From Cynocephalus volans (lineage: Eukaryota > Chordata > Mammalia > Dermoptera > Cynocephalidae): a DNA stretch of 64,000 nucleotides. The stretch's first letter is position 1, and the number at the start of each line of letters is the position of its first letter. Of this stretch, positions 20,816-30,683 are shown piece by piece. The DNA lies in assembly GCF_027409185.1 (NCBI RefSeq), contig NC_084462.1:154677490-154741489 (forward strand), in the 5' to 3' direction. The position numbers were made by a program, and so were the translations under genes. The notes beneath the pieces were generated by a model. The model made no database searches. It saw only the letters and a program-made list of their open reading frames with translations, and had not been told where the DNA came from.

Positions 20816-21042
20816 TTGTGTATATTCTAGACCCAGTTCTCATAAATATTAGGGGATGGCCTGTGTACTAAGAAATAGATTGATATGCTTATTAGAAGAT
20901 ACACATGAACTTTGTAGATTGTTGCATAAAGAAGGAAAGCAAATGATATTTGAGAAAACTACTTAGAGAATATAAAATCACTGTGTATGTCCTTCATTTA
21001 TAAATTCCAGGTTTGTTCTCTCTTTCTCTCTCTTCTCATCAG

Positions 21043-21649
21043 GTAAAAGCCCCTAGCTGTTGGGCTTCCTGGCTTCTCCAAAGGAGGTGACCTGTGTCTC
21101 TCAATGGCTTCTTTCTTGAAGGGCATCATAGACACTGTACTTATCAGTGCCTGTGTGGCCAACACAATGCTTCCTCTGCATTAGATGGATGTGATTATTC
21201 CTAGTCTCAGCCATGACCCAGGGAAAGGAAAAATCACTGAGTCAGGCGTTTTGAAATTGATGGATGTTTGGAACAATCCACTGGAGGAACCCAACCACCA
21301 AAGTCTTATTCTGCTGGAAAAGGACCAGGGGCCCTTCCTGTTTATTGTTGGCATAGATGATCATACCTGGAAGAGTGAATTCTATACTTATATAGCCTCT
21401 GAATGGTTACAAGCCCATGGGAAAGACAGACCCCAGATAATCTGCTACCCAGAAACTGGTCATTGTGTTGACCTACCTTATTTTCTTCCTTCTAGAGCCT
21501 CTGTACATGCAGTTTTTGGCAAAACGGTATCCTATGGAGGTGTGCCAAGGGCTCATTCAAGAGCACAGGTGAATGCCTGGTAGCAAATTCAAATTTTCTT
21601 CCATAAACAGCTCAGTGGTAAAAAACGTGTCAAGCATATCAAGGCATAA
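21043..21649 (+). pseudogene. ACOT6: ACOT6-like exon 3 (two stops and a frameshift)
   Basis: Acceptor TTCTCATCAG. Begins V-K-A-P-S as in ACOT exons, then shifts by a net +1 before GFSKGGD. Open again through LCLSMASFLKGIIDTVL until TAG 21182-21184, where relatives have a Tyr codon. From ATG 21185 the frame is open for 132 codons and contains FLFIVGIDDHTWKSEFY and the catalytic-His segment. TAG 21581-21583 replaces a Gln codon. The ancestral end lies at 21647-21649 and lacks a clear C-terminal SKL peroxisomal signal. Confidence 0.9.
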
Positions 21650-23900
21650 CATTGCCATCATAGGCCAGATATCATCAGTAAAACAATCCTGTTTATAAAA
21701 CTTGTGTTGGGTACCTAGGAACCTTTTTGTAACAAAGCAACCAGCTCGGCTTTCTTGTCAGGTCCTACTGGATTCTCAGCCTTTGCAACCCTCCTTCCTT
21801 CACTGCTGGGTCCACCCCTCTCTCTTGTAAACTTTCCCACTTATAGGCTTAATCCTGATCTTATCTGTAGGACCGATCTTAACCTTAAGTAAGAGAAATG
21901 TAAGAAGTGTTTGCCCAACTCTCAGTTGCTGGGCCTGTGTCCCAATTCTGAGGCCTGAGCTTCTGTATTGCTCAGGAGTCTCATATCCCCTTTGGCCCTA
22001 ACTGACCGTTTCTGAACCTTGGGAAACTGCCCCCTCGAATCCCTTAAGGAATGTACCCTGCCTCATCCTTGCCAGTACACATTGCGGAGCATTTACTCAA
22101 GACTTGTTCCTGAACCCCAATCTGAAGATTGGGGGCATTGTACCTTACCTGTTGATATACTTCCTTTGTGTTCCCCATCTATCTGGATTCCCAGTCACTG
22201 TATGGTACTGCATACCTAGAGGAATGCCTTGATGCCAACATTTTCAGAACTATACCCTGTGGGTCACGACCTTCATCATCGGATGTCACGCTATACCTGC
22301 CAAATCAGACTTCCTTGTAACACCATCTGCTCCTATTACCTTCCTACTGGGAAGGACTGAGACTGGTCTGCCTCAGCCCACTGCAGTGTACTGGGCACTA
22401 TCTAGAGTCATAAGAGACAAGAGCAAAGGGTCTTCCCTGACCACAAGAAAGTTCTTCTGAGACTTCAGGGCACAGCCATGGTTTTCTGGACACAGACAAA
22501 ATCTTTCACTACTTTGATTCTATCCAAGCAAATGCTCATTAGATCTTAACTAATGATCTTAACTAATGAAAAGAAAGATTCCTTAGAGGTAACATAATTT
22601 TGACCAATTGTTAAAACTCTGTATTAAGTGCAGTCATTCACCATGTAGTATAATTTTCTATGATGTTAATTCTGAGAGCCTTTGCTTTAACTCTCTTGCG
22701 ATAGGAGATTGCAGTGAGAAAGAAAAGTCACCTGGAACAATCTGAGCCATTTGAGGTCTGCTAAACTTATCAGGCCCAGAGAGATATAAGCATGGGACTT
22801 CATTCACGTCCCCCTCACCCACGTCCAGAAAAATTGCCAAAGCCATGTTTTAGCAGTAATATCCAGACTAGCTGCTATCACCACTGGGTATAAATCATCC
22901 AAATGTTATCACAAGTTACACAATGTGACCCTTAGTCTTTTTTCTTGCAATGTTCAGGAACTTATGACACAAAGAAAAATGTATAGCCAATCAGTAGCTT
23001 GTGTTGTTTTAGTAAACTAATGTAAATTCTTAGCAAACAACTTTGGAACTGCTCCCTTAACTTCTCCTTTTCCTTCAAAATTCTGTAACTTGGAAAACCA
23101 GGCAAAGGTTCACAGGATCTCACCGTATTATTTCTCACAACTGCATGTAAGTCCACAAAGATGTCAAAATAAATAGTTTTTTTGTTTGTTTGTTAAAAAA
23201 GAAAAGTCTGTCATTGCTGCTGGGTGGAGCACATATTCAGGACAACTTGAATTTGTGTTTCCTGGGCTGCAGTTCCCAACCTTGGCCCAAGTAAACTCAT
23301 TGTTTTATATATTTTTGCCTCAGTTTCCTGAGAGCAGGAAGAAGTTATTAGGAAAGTGGTTGGGAGGGTGAGAGAAGTGAGGGCCAAAAAGGTAGTCACA
23401 GAACCCAAGCATGAGGATAATGACTAGACATCTCTGTGTACTGAAGAACTAGGGTGGGAAAACCCTAGACCTCAATTTTTTCCTTACTGATAAAACAGTC
23501 TAGAAATGCCCTACACTGGCTAAATATATTTGGTCACTTTCCCCTCAGAGTTGACTATGTGTGGCCACCTGTCTCCGAGATTTCTGTTTCAAAAAGAATT
23601 TCAGCTTACAAAGCTATATAAAACATGGCAAAACAATATGAATTAGAACGGAGAAAAAGATATTCATAATATGGAACCAGAAATGAGGCTAATGTAATAA
23701 TGCTTATTATGAAATCCTATACACTTGCCTCTACTGGGCCATACTTCAGCCATGTATTTTCTAGTGGTTTATGCAAAGAAGAAAACCTAATTAGTTACAC
23801 AAAATTGACAGCATTAATAAAATAAAAGCAAAGCTTAGAAATCAATTTCTCCCAAAGACCGTCATGCTAACAAACATTAAGTGATGTAAGGAGTAGTACT
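21650..23900. other. Intergenic, no gene seen
   Basis: Mostly unclassified. 22840-23180 ends with an AATAAA and T-rich stretch and could be an LTR or old retro-element end. No coding similarity recognised. Confidence 0.4.
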
Positions 23901-24006
23901 GGGCTGGCCAGTTAGCTCAGTTGATTTGAGCATGGTGCTGACAACACCAAGGTCCAGGGTTCCATCCCTGAATCAGCCAGCAGTCAAAAAAAAAAAAAAA
24001 AAAAAA
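23901..24006 (+). mobile_element. Monomeric SINE
   Basis: GGGCTGGCCAGTTAGCTCAG; duplication GGAGTAG / AGAGTAG. Confidence 0.85.
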
Positions 24007-24019
24007 GAAAGAGTAGCGT

Positions 24020-24125
24020 CCTAAAGGATGCCTCTACATTACACGTAAATCCCAGACCCCACCACTTACTGTGTGATCTTGGGTAAGATATTAACCTCTC
24101 TAAATCTCCATTTCCCCATCTATAA
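24020..24125 (+). repeat. MIR fragment
   Basis: CCACTTACTGTGTGATCTTG followed by CCATTTCCCCATCTATAAAG. Confidence 0.7.
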
Positions 24126-24359
24126 AGTGTCCAGCTGCCAAAGACAAGCAAAACAAACAAACAAACAAACAAATACATGTGCCAGGCCACAGGACGATAG
24201 AGCTTATTTCCTCAAGGTATGTATCTGTAGTTCAACTGTCTCAATGAAAAAGCAAATTTTGTGCTCCCTCATTCCCTCTGTCGCATCTGGGCTGGTTTTA
24301 GGACTTTGTGGCCATTCTCTCCACTAGTTTCTGTCCTCGTTCGCTACCATTTTATACTT

Positions 24360-24780
24360 CAATTCCGTGGCTCACCTGAAACGTTTAAGCTTTAACTTTG
24401 TCTTAATACGGGGCAAAGATTATTTCAAGGGAGGAAACGAATTTGGACAGGAGCCTAGCACACGTGGCCTGCTTCGATCTGTCTTGGGAAATAGTGTCCC
24501 CTGGTGGCCAGTGAGGGATTTTAGCGAAGGTGACGGGCCAGCATTTTCTGTCAGAAATCATTAACTTCTCATTCTGGATAGTCGAGGAATAGGCTCGCGT
24601 AGAGATCCTGTCTCTTTCAGGCGGGCACACACCGCGGGCCCTCCTAAGTCGCCCCTTCTTGCAGCCCTTCCCTTTGCTAAGTGGTGCCCAGGGACCAACC
24701 CAGGTCCCATCGCAAGGCCCTGCAGGGTTTTGCCTCATGGGGCCATGCTCTGCCCTGCGGGGTCTTTATCCTGAGCGCTG
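24360..24780. other. GC-rich unique segment, function unknown
   Basis: Non-repetitive, moderately CpG-containing stretch about 0.6 kb upstream of the ACOT/BAAT-like exon 2. I looked for a missing first exon here and found no ACOT/BAAT N-terminal motif in any frame. Confidence 0.4.
24495..24510 (-). promoter_or_regulatory. CTCF-like motif
   Basis: Minus-strand TGGCCACCAGGGGACA fits the CTCF core. It sits in a GC-rich non-repeat segment (24360-24780) between the two decayed thioesterase genes. Binding is inferred only. Confidence 0.45.
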
Positions 24781-25309
24781 ACCACGTCTATTAGACCCTT
24801 AAAATAGTTTAAACCTTGGTTGGTTAATTGCGGATTTTGGTCACTCCAACTGTATCTTAAGTTCATTGAGAAATCAAAGGGCCCTTTAGATTTGGGTGTC
24901 CGTTTTTATAAATGAGGTAACTCAAAGATTGCAGAACTATATGCTTAGATTTATCAGGACTTGTATGTACTTCATCCCAAACACTTTCCAGATCTTTGGT
25001 GCTAATTTTCATATCTTTTTCCATTTACCAGTGATTTTCTCGCAAGGAAAAAAATATAGAAATATTTTTACATTTACAGCTTCAAAATAGCCCAAATAGA
25101 GACCTTTTTCAACCACAACAATAAACCTATTTCAACCAAAACAGATGTTTTATTTTCACAGCAAATAGGTGTATGTTTAAAAAAAAGGGGGGGGGAGGGG
25201 TAAATTATGCAATTAGAATTTTATTTAGAAAATGTTGGCTGGGTATCATGGTCCATTAAATGTTCTGTCATCTAATCTAAGTTAGTTAACTCCCTTTTCC
25301 GGTTTAGAG

Positions 25310-25509
25310 GAGATGATCCTTTTCCTGATCTGTTTGATATGTTTGGTCATGGAGGATTAAATGACTCTCAAGCGAGTCTCCTGCCTTGTTGAGGTTTTGC
25401 TACTCCGGCTTTGCCATTTTGGGGCTATGAAAATCTACCTCCAGTCATGAAGGACTTACATTTAGATTACTTGGAAGAGGCAGCTAAATTTGTGCCAAGG
25501 TACCTAAAG
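25310..25509 (+). pseudogene. ACOT/BAAT-like exon 2 remnant
   Basis: 200 nt, aligned codon for codon with ACOT6 exon 2: DDPFPDLFDMFGHGG, a Leu-rich stretch, then TGA at 25390, then FATPALPFWGYENLPP and a LDYLEEAAKF segment. Donor GTGAGTAG is intact. The acceptor is TTTAGAG. Confidence 0.8.
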
Positions 25510-25582
25510 GTGAGTAGAGGGTAGAGAGAAATGCATTTAAATGAACTCATTAGAGCCAGAAGAGAGTGAATAAAGAACGTGG

Positions 25583-25677
25583 AGTCTGGCTGCTTAGCTC
25601 AGTTGGTTAGAGTGTAGTGTTATAACACCAAGGTCAAGGATCCCCGCACTGACCACCCACAAAAAAAAAAAAAAAAA
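25583..25677 (+). mobile_element. Monomeric SINE in the ACOT/BAAT-like intron
   Basis: GGCTGCTTAGCTCAGTTGG start, CCCACAAAA end. Confidence 0.8.
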
Positions 25678-25830
25678 GTACCAAAAATATCTGTAACAAA
25701 TACCTGTTGAATTAGTAAATAAGACAGCTATCTGATAAATCCATAAAACCCGTTCATTTTCTGAAGACTTTGTGATCCCATTAACAACAATATTTTCTTT
25801 TTCTTTGTCTCTTTACGTGTTTGTCTTCAG

Positions 25831-26508
25831 GTCAAAGGTCCAAACGTTGGAGTGACTGGCTCAGGCAAAGGGGCAGAGTCGCCGTTTTCCGTGGTTGGCT
25901 TTCTCCCAAATATAGCTGCGACTGTGAACATCAATGCTGCATCTCTAACACAGCTACTGCCCCTGAATGTGGTAGATTAATCTTGCCAGGACTGCCTTTT
26001 AACCTAGACAAAATCTGTGCCACTGACTCAGGAATATACGATGTTAAAGAAGCCCTGGAAAAACCCTTGGCTCCAGCCTATCAGAAGAGCCGTATCCCTC
26101 TTGAAAAAGCCAGTGCCCACCTCCTTTTCATCGTTACAGAAAATGACAACCATTGGAAGAGCTCTGTTTATGCTGACAGAGCTGTGAAGCACCTCACAGA
26201 GCATGGGAACACAAACTTCACTCTTTTAAGTTACTCTGGGCTGGCCAGTGAGCTCAGTTGGTGAAAGTGCAGACTTATAACACTAATGTTATGGTTTTGC
26301 ATCCTGGTACTGACCGGCCAAAAACAAACAAAAAAAATAAGCTACTGTAATGCTGTCCATAGAATAGATCCCTCTTATACTCCTTTTTTCTCTGTAGACC
26401 TGGATCCCTATAGGGGGTACCTGTTTTGGGAGGTGGGCAGCTCATGCTATTGCTCAGATTGAGTCTTGGAAGAAGATCTTAGAGTTTTTGCACTTGCACC
26501 TAGGGTAA
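25831..26508 (+). pseudogene. ACOT/BAAT-like exon 3 remnant with SINE insertion
   Basis: Acceptor TTGTCTTCAG, then VKGPNVGVTGSGKGAE. The frame changes near 25975. GLPFNLDKICATDSG through FTLLSYSG follows in the new frame until the SINE. Beyond it HRIDPSYTPF corresponds to the family GHxIEPPYxPL segment, so the catalytic-His motif is retained as H but its context is degraded. Confidence 0.8.
26238..26338 (+). mobile_element. Monomeric SINE inside ACOT/BAAT-like exon 3
   Basis: Target duplication AAGTTACTCT (26228-26237) / AAGCTACTGT (26339-26348) shows insertion into the exon. Confidence 0.88.
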
Positions 26509-28925
26509 AGGCTAACTAGACATTTAAATTTAAATATGCTTCAGGGAAAATTAAGGGACAAACTTTGAATATTTTTGACAAATTATGAGTGAAATCTGAA
26601 TTTCTCATGGGTATCTGCAAGTTTTTAAAAGAAGTAAAAATACTTGATTCAAATTCGTTAGAGCCTGCAGCTTCAGAACTATCCGTGTCTCCCTGTGTTT
26701 GATTTGTTTGAGTTTTAACTCAGGTTAATTGCTAATTGAAAACAAGCTTTCATTCTGCCACTTGCCAGCCTTCCCACCTACCCTCCCCGTCACCTTCAGT
26801 ACTTCCAAAGTACTTTTTAAAAACTGGTGTATGATTATTATTTTGCTGTATCTGTCTCAGAAGTTTTAGTAATGTTTTGAACAGGGGTGAATAAATGAAT
26901 ATAGATCCCTGGTTTTATGATGAGGAAATGTTGAGTAATGATAGTTTTTTCATAATAGAAGCTAGAGTGAATTTTTTTTTCCCATATGAGCTCAAAGAAT
27001 AAAAAACTCTAACATGATGACTCAGAGGCTAGTTGGTGGTAGACTGAACTCATAGATCCTTTCTGCTGTTAATCAGATTTTGATATTTCTCTAGCTACCA
27101 CCTGTTCCAGGATCTTTGGAGAAAGTTAGAAACCCTAAGACACTTGCCTTGAAAATGGCAACCAGTTACTGAAAACCACTGTTTTGATTCTCTGTAATTC
27201 CCTTATTTCTGTATTTGTAATTTAAAAAACCTTTCTTCACACTTTTGTTTCAAAATTATATTTAAAAACAGACAGATTCCAGGTTCTAGTCCCAAATTGA
27301 TAATTATACATGCAGAAAAGGCAATTATCTGAGGGAAAGACAGATTTCATCCTTTTCATTTTCTGCCTACTCCATCAAAAACTTAATTACAGTTTGTGGG
27401 TGAGCTTTAACTTATTAAAATAAATATATATATATTTTTTGGTGGCTGGCCAGTACTGGAACCTGAGCCCATGAACTTTGTGTTATAAGGATGTGCTAAA
27501 ATAATCTTAGATGAAGTTCTGAGTTTTGATTCTAAACTGTTAAAGTGTGTGGAATTGGAAAATTCTGGTCCTCATCATAATTTAGTTTTAGTTTAGTTGT
27601 TTTTTGTTTTCACATCCTTGAAGCAAAGATAAAGATATTAATTATTAGCCTATTACAATGGATCTTGTGCTCAGAATTTTTTTTTTTTTTTGCTCTTCTT
27701 AGCAGAGGTTGAAGTGTTGTCATCCTAATGTGTAGTATTAATAGTCCTCCCCAAATTAACATTATTTCTAAAATTGAATACAAGTTTCAAATGATTAAGA
27801 ACAAAAAAGTATGTGTGTGTATACACTTACACACACACAAACATACTACCCTCCTGATTTGGGGCTTTTTCATATAAAATTTTAATAGGAGGTTTATTTT
27901 AAAACAAACCAAAAACATAGTGAGGGGAGTAATAGGCTTTTTCTCAAATAACTATAATGGAAATCATAATCTGAGAAATGGACTACTGAAATTTGATAAC
28001 ATGCTCATTCTAGTTTGAACTGATAAACATCTTGACAATATAAACCTTAAGAATTAGTGGCTATACTAGGGTTTAAGGTTTTTTTTATTTTTTAAAGCCA
28101 CAGAACTTTTAGCTATTTTGCTTAATCTCTAATCATCTAAAAATGTGACAATTTTTCTTCTTTTGTTTGATCCACGTTTGTTTAAAAATTAAAGATTTCT
28201 TACAATATTTGCTTCTGTTTTCCATCACTTAACACTATTTTATCTATACTTTTCAAAGGGTCTCCTAGATTTTCTGAATTTTGAGAAACTATTTCTATAA
28301 ATATTTTAAACCTTTGTCTCAACTTTGTTTTACCCAGGCCTGAAATAAGAGCAAGTGAACCCAAAGTCACTTGTAAACAGCTCTTGGAATCTATTTTGTC
28401 ATTTTGGAGTATGTAAAAGAACAAAGGAAGGATCCAAGTTATATAATTCTTTTGTTTCCTGTGTAAATGTTTTCAACCTTTGAGAATCTGAAACTCAAAA
28501 TGTTCTTGATGTAAAACGTACCAAAATATTGTGAATTAATTTACAGAGACAAGTAAATTTCTGATGATATACAGTTTATATAGTGGTAAATAAAACATAT
28601 TGATGGTCAAAGTTTACTACTACAATGATACAGAGGAAGTGGAAGTAATGTTCTGAGCAAGCCTTAAGATTGATTTATTAATGATATTTTACCGTTAATA
28701 CCAATTCCATATGGTGGAATCCATAGTTTTAAGTAAAATGAATATTCTGCTGGGTTATCAGATATGTTTGAGGATTAGATTCCTATTACAGCCACAAAAA
28801 CAAAATTGGTAGAGATTTTGGCAGGCAAGGAAAAATTCTAGTTAGGAGAGGTGTAGAGCGTAAAGGTCTTCTGAAAAACACTACAAGGACAAAAGTTGGA
28901 TAAGTTATGGATACACATTTTTGTT
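26509..28925. other. Intergenic, no gene seen
   Basis: AT-rich, with a SINE fragment and short (CA)/(TG) runs near 27816-27850. No exon-like similarity found. Confidence 0.5.
27435..27500 (-). mobile_element. SINE fragment
   Basis: TTTGGTGGCTGGCCAGTACT and GAACTTTGTGTTATAAGG. Confidence 0.55.
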
Positions 28926-28930
28926 TTCTT

Positions 28931-28982
28931 TTTTTCTTGGTGGCTGGCCGGTACAGGCGTTGAACCCCAGACCTTGGTGTTA
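28931..28982 (-). mobile_element. SINE fragment
   Basis: TTCTTGGTGGCTGGCCGGTA to CCTTGGTGTTAC, followed directly by a second copy. Confidence 0.65.
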
Positions 28983-28985
28983 CAT

Positions 28986-29092
28986 TTTTATTTTGTTTGT
29001 TTGGTGGCTGGCCAGTACGGGGAACCAAATCTTTGACCTTAGTGTTACAGGGCCGTGCTCGAACCAACTGAACTAACCTGCCAGCTCACACT
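28986..29092 (-). mobile_element. Monomeric SINE
   Basis: GGTGGCTGGCCAGTACGGGG to GAACTAACCTGCCAGC. It may have landed in the tail region of the preceding fragment. Confidence 0.8.
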
Positions 29093-29243
29093 TTCATTTT
29101 CTTTAATAAACAATATACTATTTCCTACTTTTTAAAAGTGTGATTGATTAAATTGCCTTTTTCAAAATGAATTTATTTCTTATTTCCAAAATTAAAACAT
29201 CTACATCATAGAACAATCAAAATAAACAATCAAAATGAACATT

Positions 29244-29553
29244 GTGTTAGTCTGCTTGGGCTGCCATAATAAAACACTACAGACTGAGTGGCTTAAACAA
29301 CAGAAATTTATTTTCTCATAGTTCTGGAGGCTGGAAGTACAAGTTCGAGGTGCTGGCAGGGTTGGTTTCCAGAAAGGTCCTCACATGGCCTTTTCTCTGT
29401 GATGGTATGCCTCCTACTCATAAGAACACCAGTCCTATTGGATTATGGCCCCACCTTAATTACCTCCTTAAGGGCCTTATCTCCAAACACTGTCACATTG
29501 AGGGCTCAGACTTCAACATATGAATTTTGCAGAGACACAATACAGTTGATAAC
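29244..29553 (-). repeat. MaLR (MLT1-type) LTR
   Basis: Reverse copy: CTTGGGCTGCCATAATAAA, then TTCTGGAGGCTGGAAGT, ending in ATATGAATTTTGCAGAGACAC. These are recognisable MLT1 landmarks. It lies upstream of DNAL1. Confidence 0.8.
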
Positions 29554-29652
29554 AAACATTAAATCCTCATAATTAACTTTTTAGACATATGTTTATGTAT
29601 ATATATGTGCGTGCTCTCTCTATACATATGTTTATATATATGTATACATATT

Positions 29653-29722
29653 TTTTGGTGGCTGGCAGGTACAGGAATCAAACCTTGTTATCAGCACCAT
29701 GCTCTAATCAACTGAGCTAACA
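29653..29722 (-). mobile_element. SINE, internally deleted
   Basis: GGTGGCTGGCAGGTACAGGA to ATCAACTGAGCTAAC; several bases missing in the middle. Confidence 0.65.
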
Positions 29723-29734
29723 AAATTTTTCAAA

Positions 29735-30150
29735 GAGGATCATATCAACTGTTTTGTTTGGTAACTTGCATTTTTACTTAAAACATGATGACTACTTTTG
29801 CTTTTGAATGGATGCATCTCAGCAACATTTTTGATGGCAGTATATCATTCCATTGTTTGCATGTTCAATACTACCAGCCAATTCTTTTTTGACATTTGGG
29901 TTTTTTTTTATCCTTTGCTTTTAAAGCTTTGAACATATATCTCTGTGCACGTGTTTTATTATTTCTTCAGGATGAAGTCTTAGAAGTGGAACTGCTGGGT
30001 CACAAAGGGTGCAAAAGTTTTTGAACATACATACTTGCCAACAGCCCTCCAGAAAGGCTGTTTCAATGATAAACAGCAGGGTATTTGCACGTTCCTATTT
30101 CTCTATACCTCCAGCAATTCTCTTTTTCTTACAATTCTTAGCTAATTTGG
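29735..30150 (-). mobile_element. Old L1 3' UTR fragment
   Basis: Reverse L1M-like words (GTGGAACTGCTGGGTCA, TTCTATACCTCCAGCAATTC-like). Ends shortly before the DNAL1 promoter. Confidence 0.65.
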
Positions 30151-30479
30151 TCGGTGGGGGAAAAAGACACCTCGATTAGGTAAAGTCAACATGTGGTATT
30201 TTGAATGTGGAATCCGGCTTTCAGCCGCCTGCGGCTCCCTGGAGGGTCAGGGGTAAGGAAACAGGACATTCGGTCGAGGTCAGCTGTGGGCACTCCCAGT
30301 CGCAGGGCGAGGGGAATTTCCCTACCGAAAGCAATTTCAGCCGATGTGAAGGGAGTACCTGCTTAAAGTTTAAAACTTTAAAACCTCCCCTTAACAACTA
30401 CCCTTGTCCTAAAAGAACTTTTAAAATTTCTCTCCCCGACACATTGCCTTTCCTCTCATCTTCTTGACCGGGAAGAACA

Positions 30480-30680
30480 ACCGCAGCCGGGCGGGAGGAC
30501 CCTGACGGCCGCCACGCCGTCCCACAATGCCCCTCTCGCGCCCCCCCCCCCCCCCCCACCGAGGGCGGAGAGAGAGGACAGCGGCCAGGGTAGGCAGCCG
30601 CGGAGAGCAACAAGAGGTGCGCACGCGCACTGACCCGGAGGGCCCTAGCAACCAGAGCAGTGACAGTAGCAACGGCCGGA
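30480..30680 (+). promoter_or_regulatory. DNAL1: GC-rich DNAL1 promoter and 5' UTR region
   Basis: A CpG-containing block directly upstream of the DNAL1 ATG, in otherwise AT-rich surroundings, with a 17-base C run at 30541-30557. The hexamer AGCAAC, which fits the RGYAAC half of an RFX X-box, occurs three times (30606, 30647, 30668). RFX factors with FOXJ1 drive motile-cilia genes, so the half-sites suit the gene, but I see no full X-box. No TATA box is evident. The transcription start is not defined. Confidence 0.65.
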
Positions 30681-30683
30681 ATG
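30681..30683 (+). CDS. DNAL1: DNAL1 coding exon 1 (initiator ATG only)
   Basis: The ATG is followed immediately by the donor GTGAGTA at 30684. The next exon begins GCA AAA GCA, giving the expected M-A-K-A start. The rest of this exon is 5' UTR extending upstream into the GC-rich block; its start cannot be set from sequence alone. Confidence 0.9.

Larger units (their letters stand above)
15606..21649 (+). pseudogene. ACOT6: Acyl-CoA thioesterase ACOT6-like gene, disabled
   Basis: A three-exon type-I acyl-CoA thioesterase, a family that hydrolyses acyl-CoA to free acid and CoA. Exons: 15606-16058 (thioesterase/BAAT N-terminal domain), 18999-19201 and 21043-21649 (alpha/beta-hydrolase domain). 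Splice sites are AG/GT and in matching phase. The C-terminal part resembles ACOT6 (QAHGK, CYPETGHC). Lesions: a one-base loss at about 15727-15733 (codons after LREEK shift); a net +1 shift just after 21043, before the nucleophile motif GFSKGG at 21071-21088; TAG at 21182-21184; TAG at 21581-21583, 22 codons before the ancestral stop at 21647-21649. The hydrolase motif and the His of CYPETGH persist. Human ACOT6 is also reduced, reported as lacking the first domain. An expressed fragment from 21185 cannot be excluded. Confidence 0.88.
25310..26508 (+). pseudogene. ACOT/BAAT-family paralogue remnant (two exons)
   Basis: Two exon remnants matching exons 2 and 3 of ACOT/BAAT genes in order and phase (25310-25509 and 25831-26508). 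Parts of the second look closer to BAAT or ACNAT N-acyltransferases (FTLLSYSG, compared with the LLSYPG of BAAT) than to ACOT6. Lesions: TGA 25390-25392; TAA at about 25978 with a frame change; a SINE inserted at 26238-26338 with 10-bp duplications; further shifts after it. The last segment (WAAHAIAQIESWKKI..HLG) still aligns with the family C-terminus, ending at TAA 26506-26508. At the nucleophile elbow the sequence is VTGSGKGAE, so the residue aligned with the catalytic Ser/Cys is Gly. No first exon was found upstream. Confidence 0.8.

Noticed and set aside
24403-24738. Missing first exon of the ACOT/BAAT-like paralogue
   Set aside because: No [17 protein letters not shown]-like or FLPPG motif in any frame.
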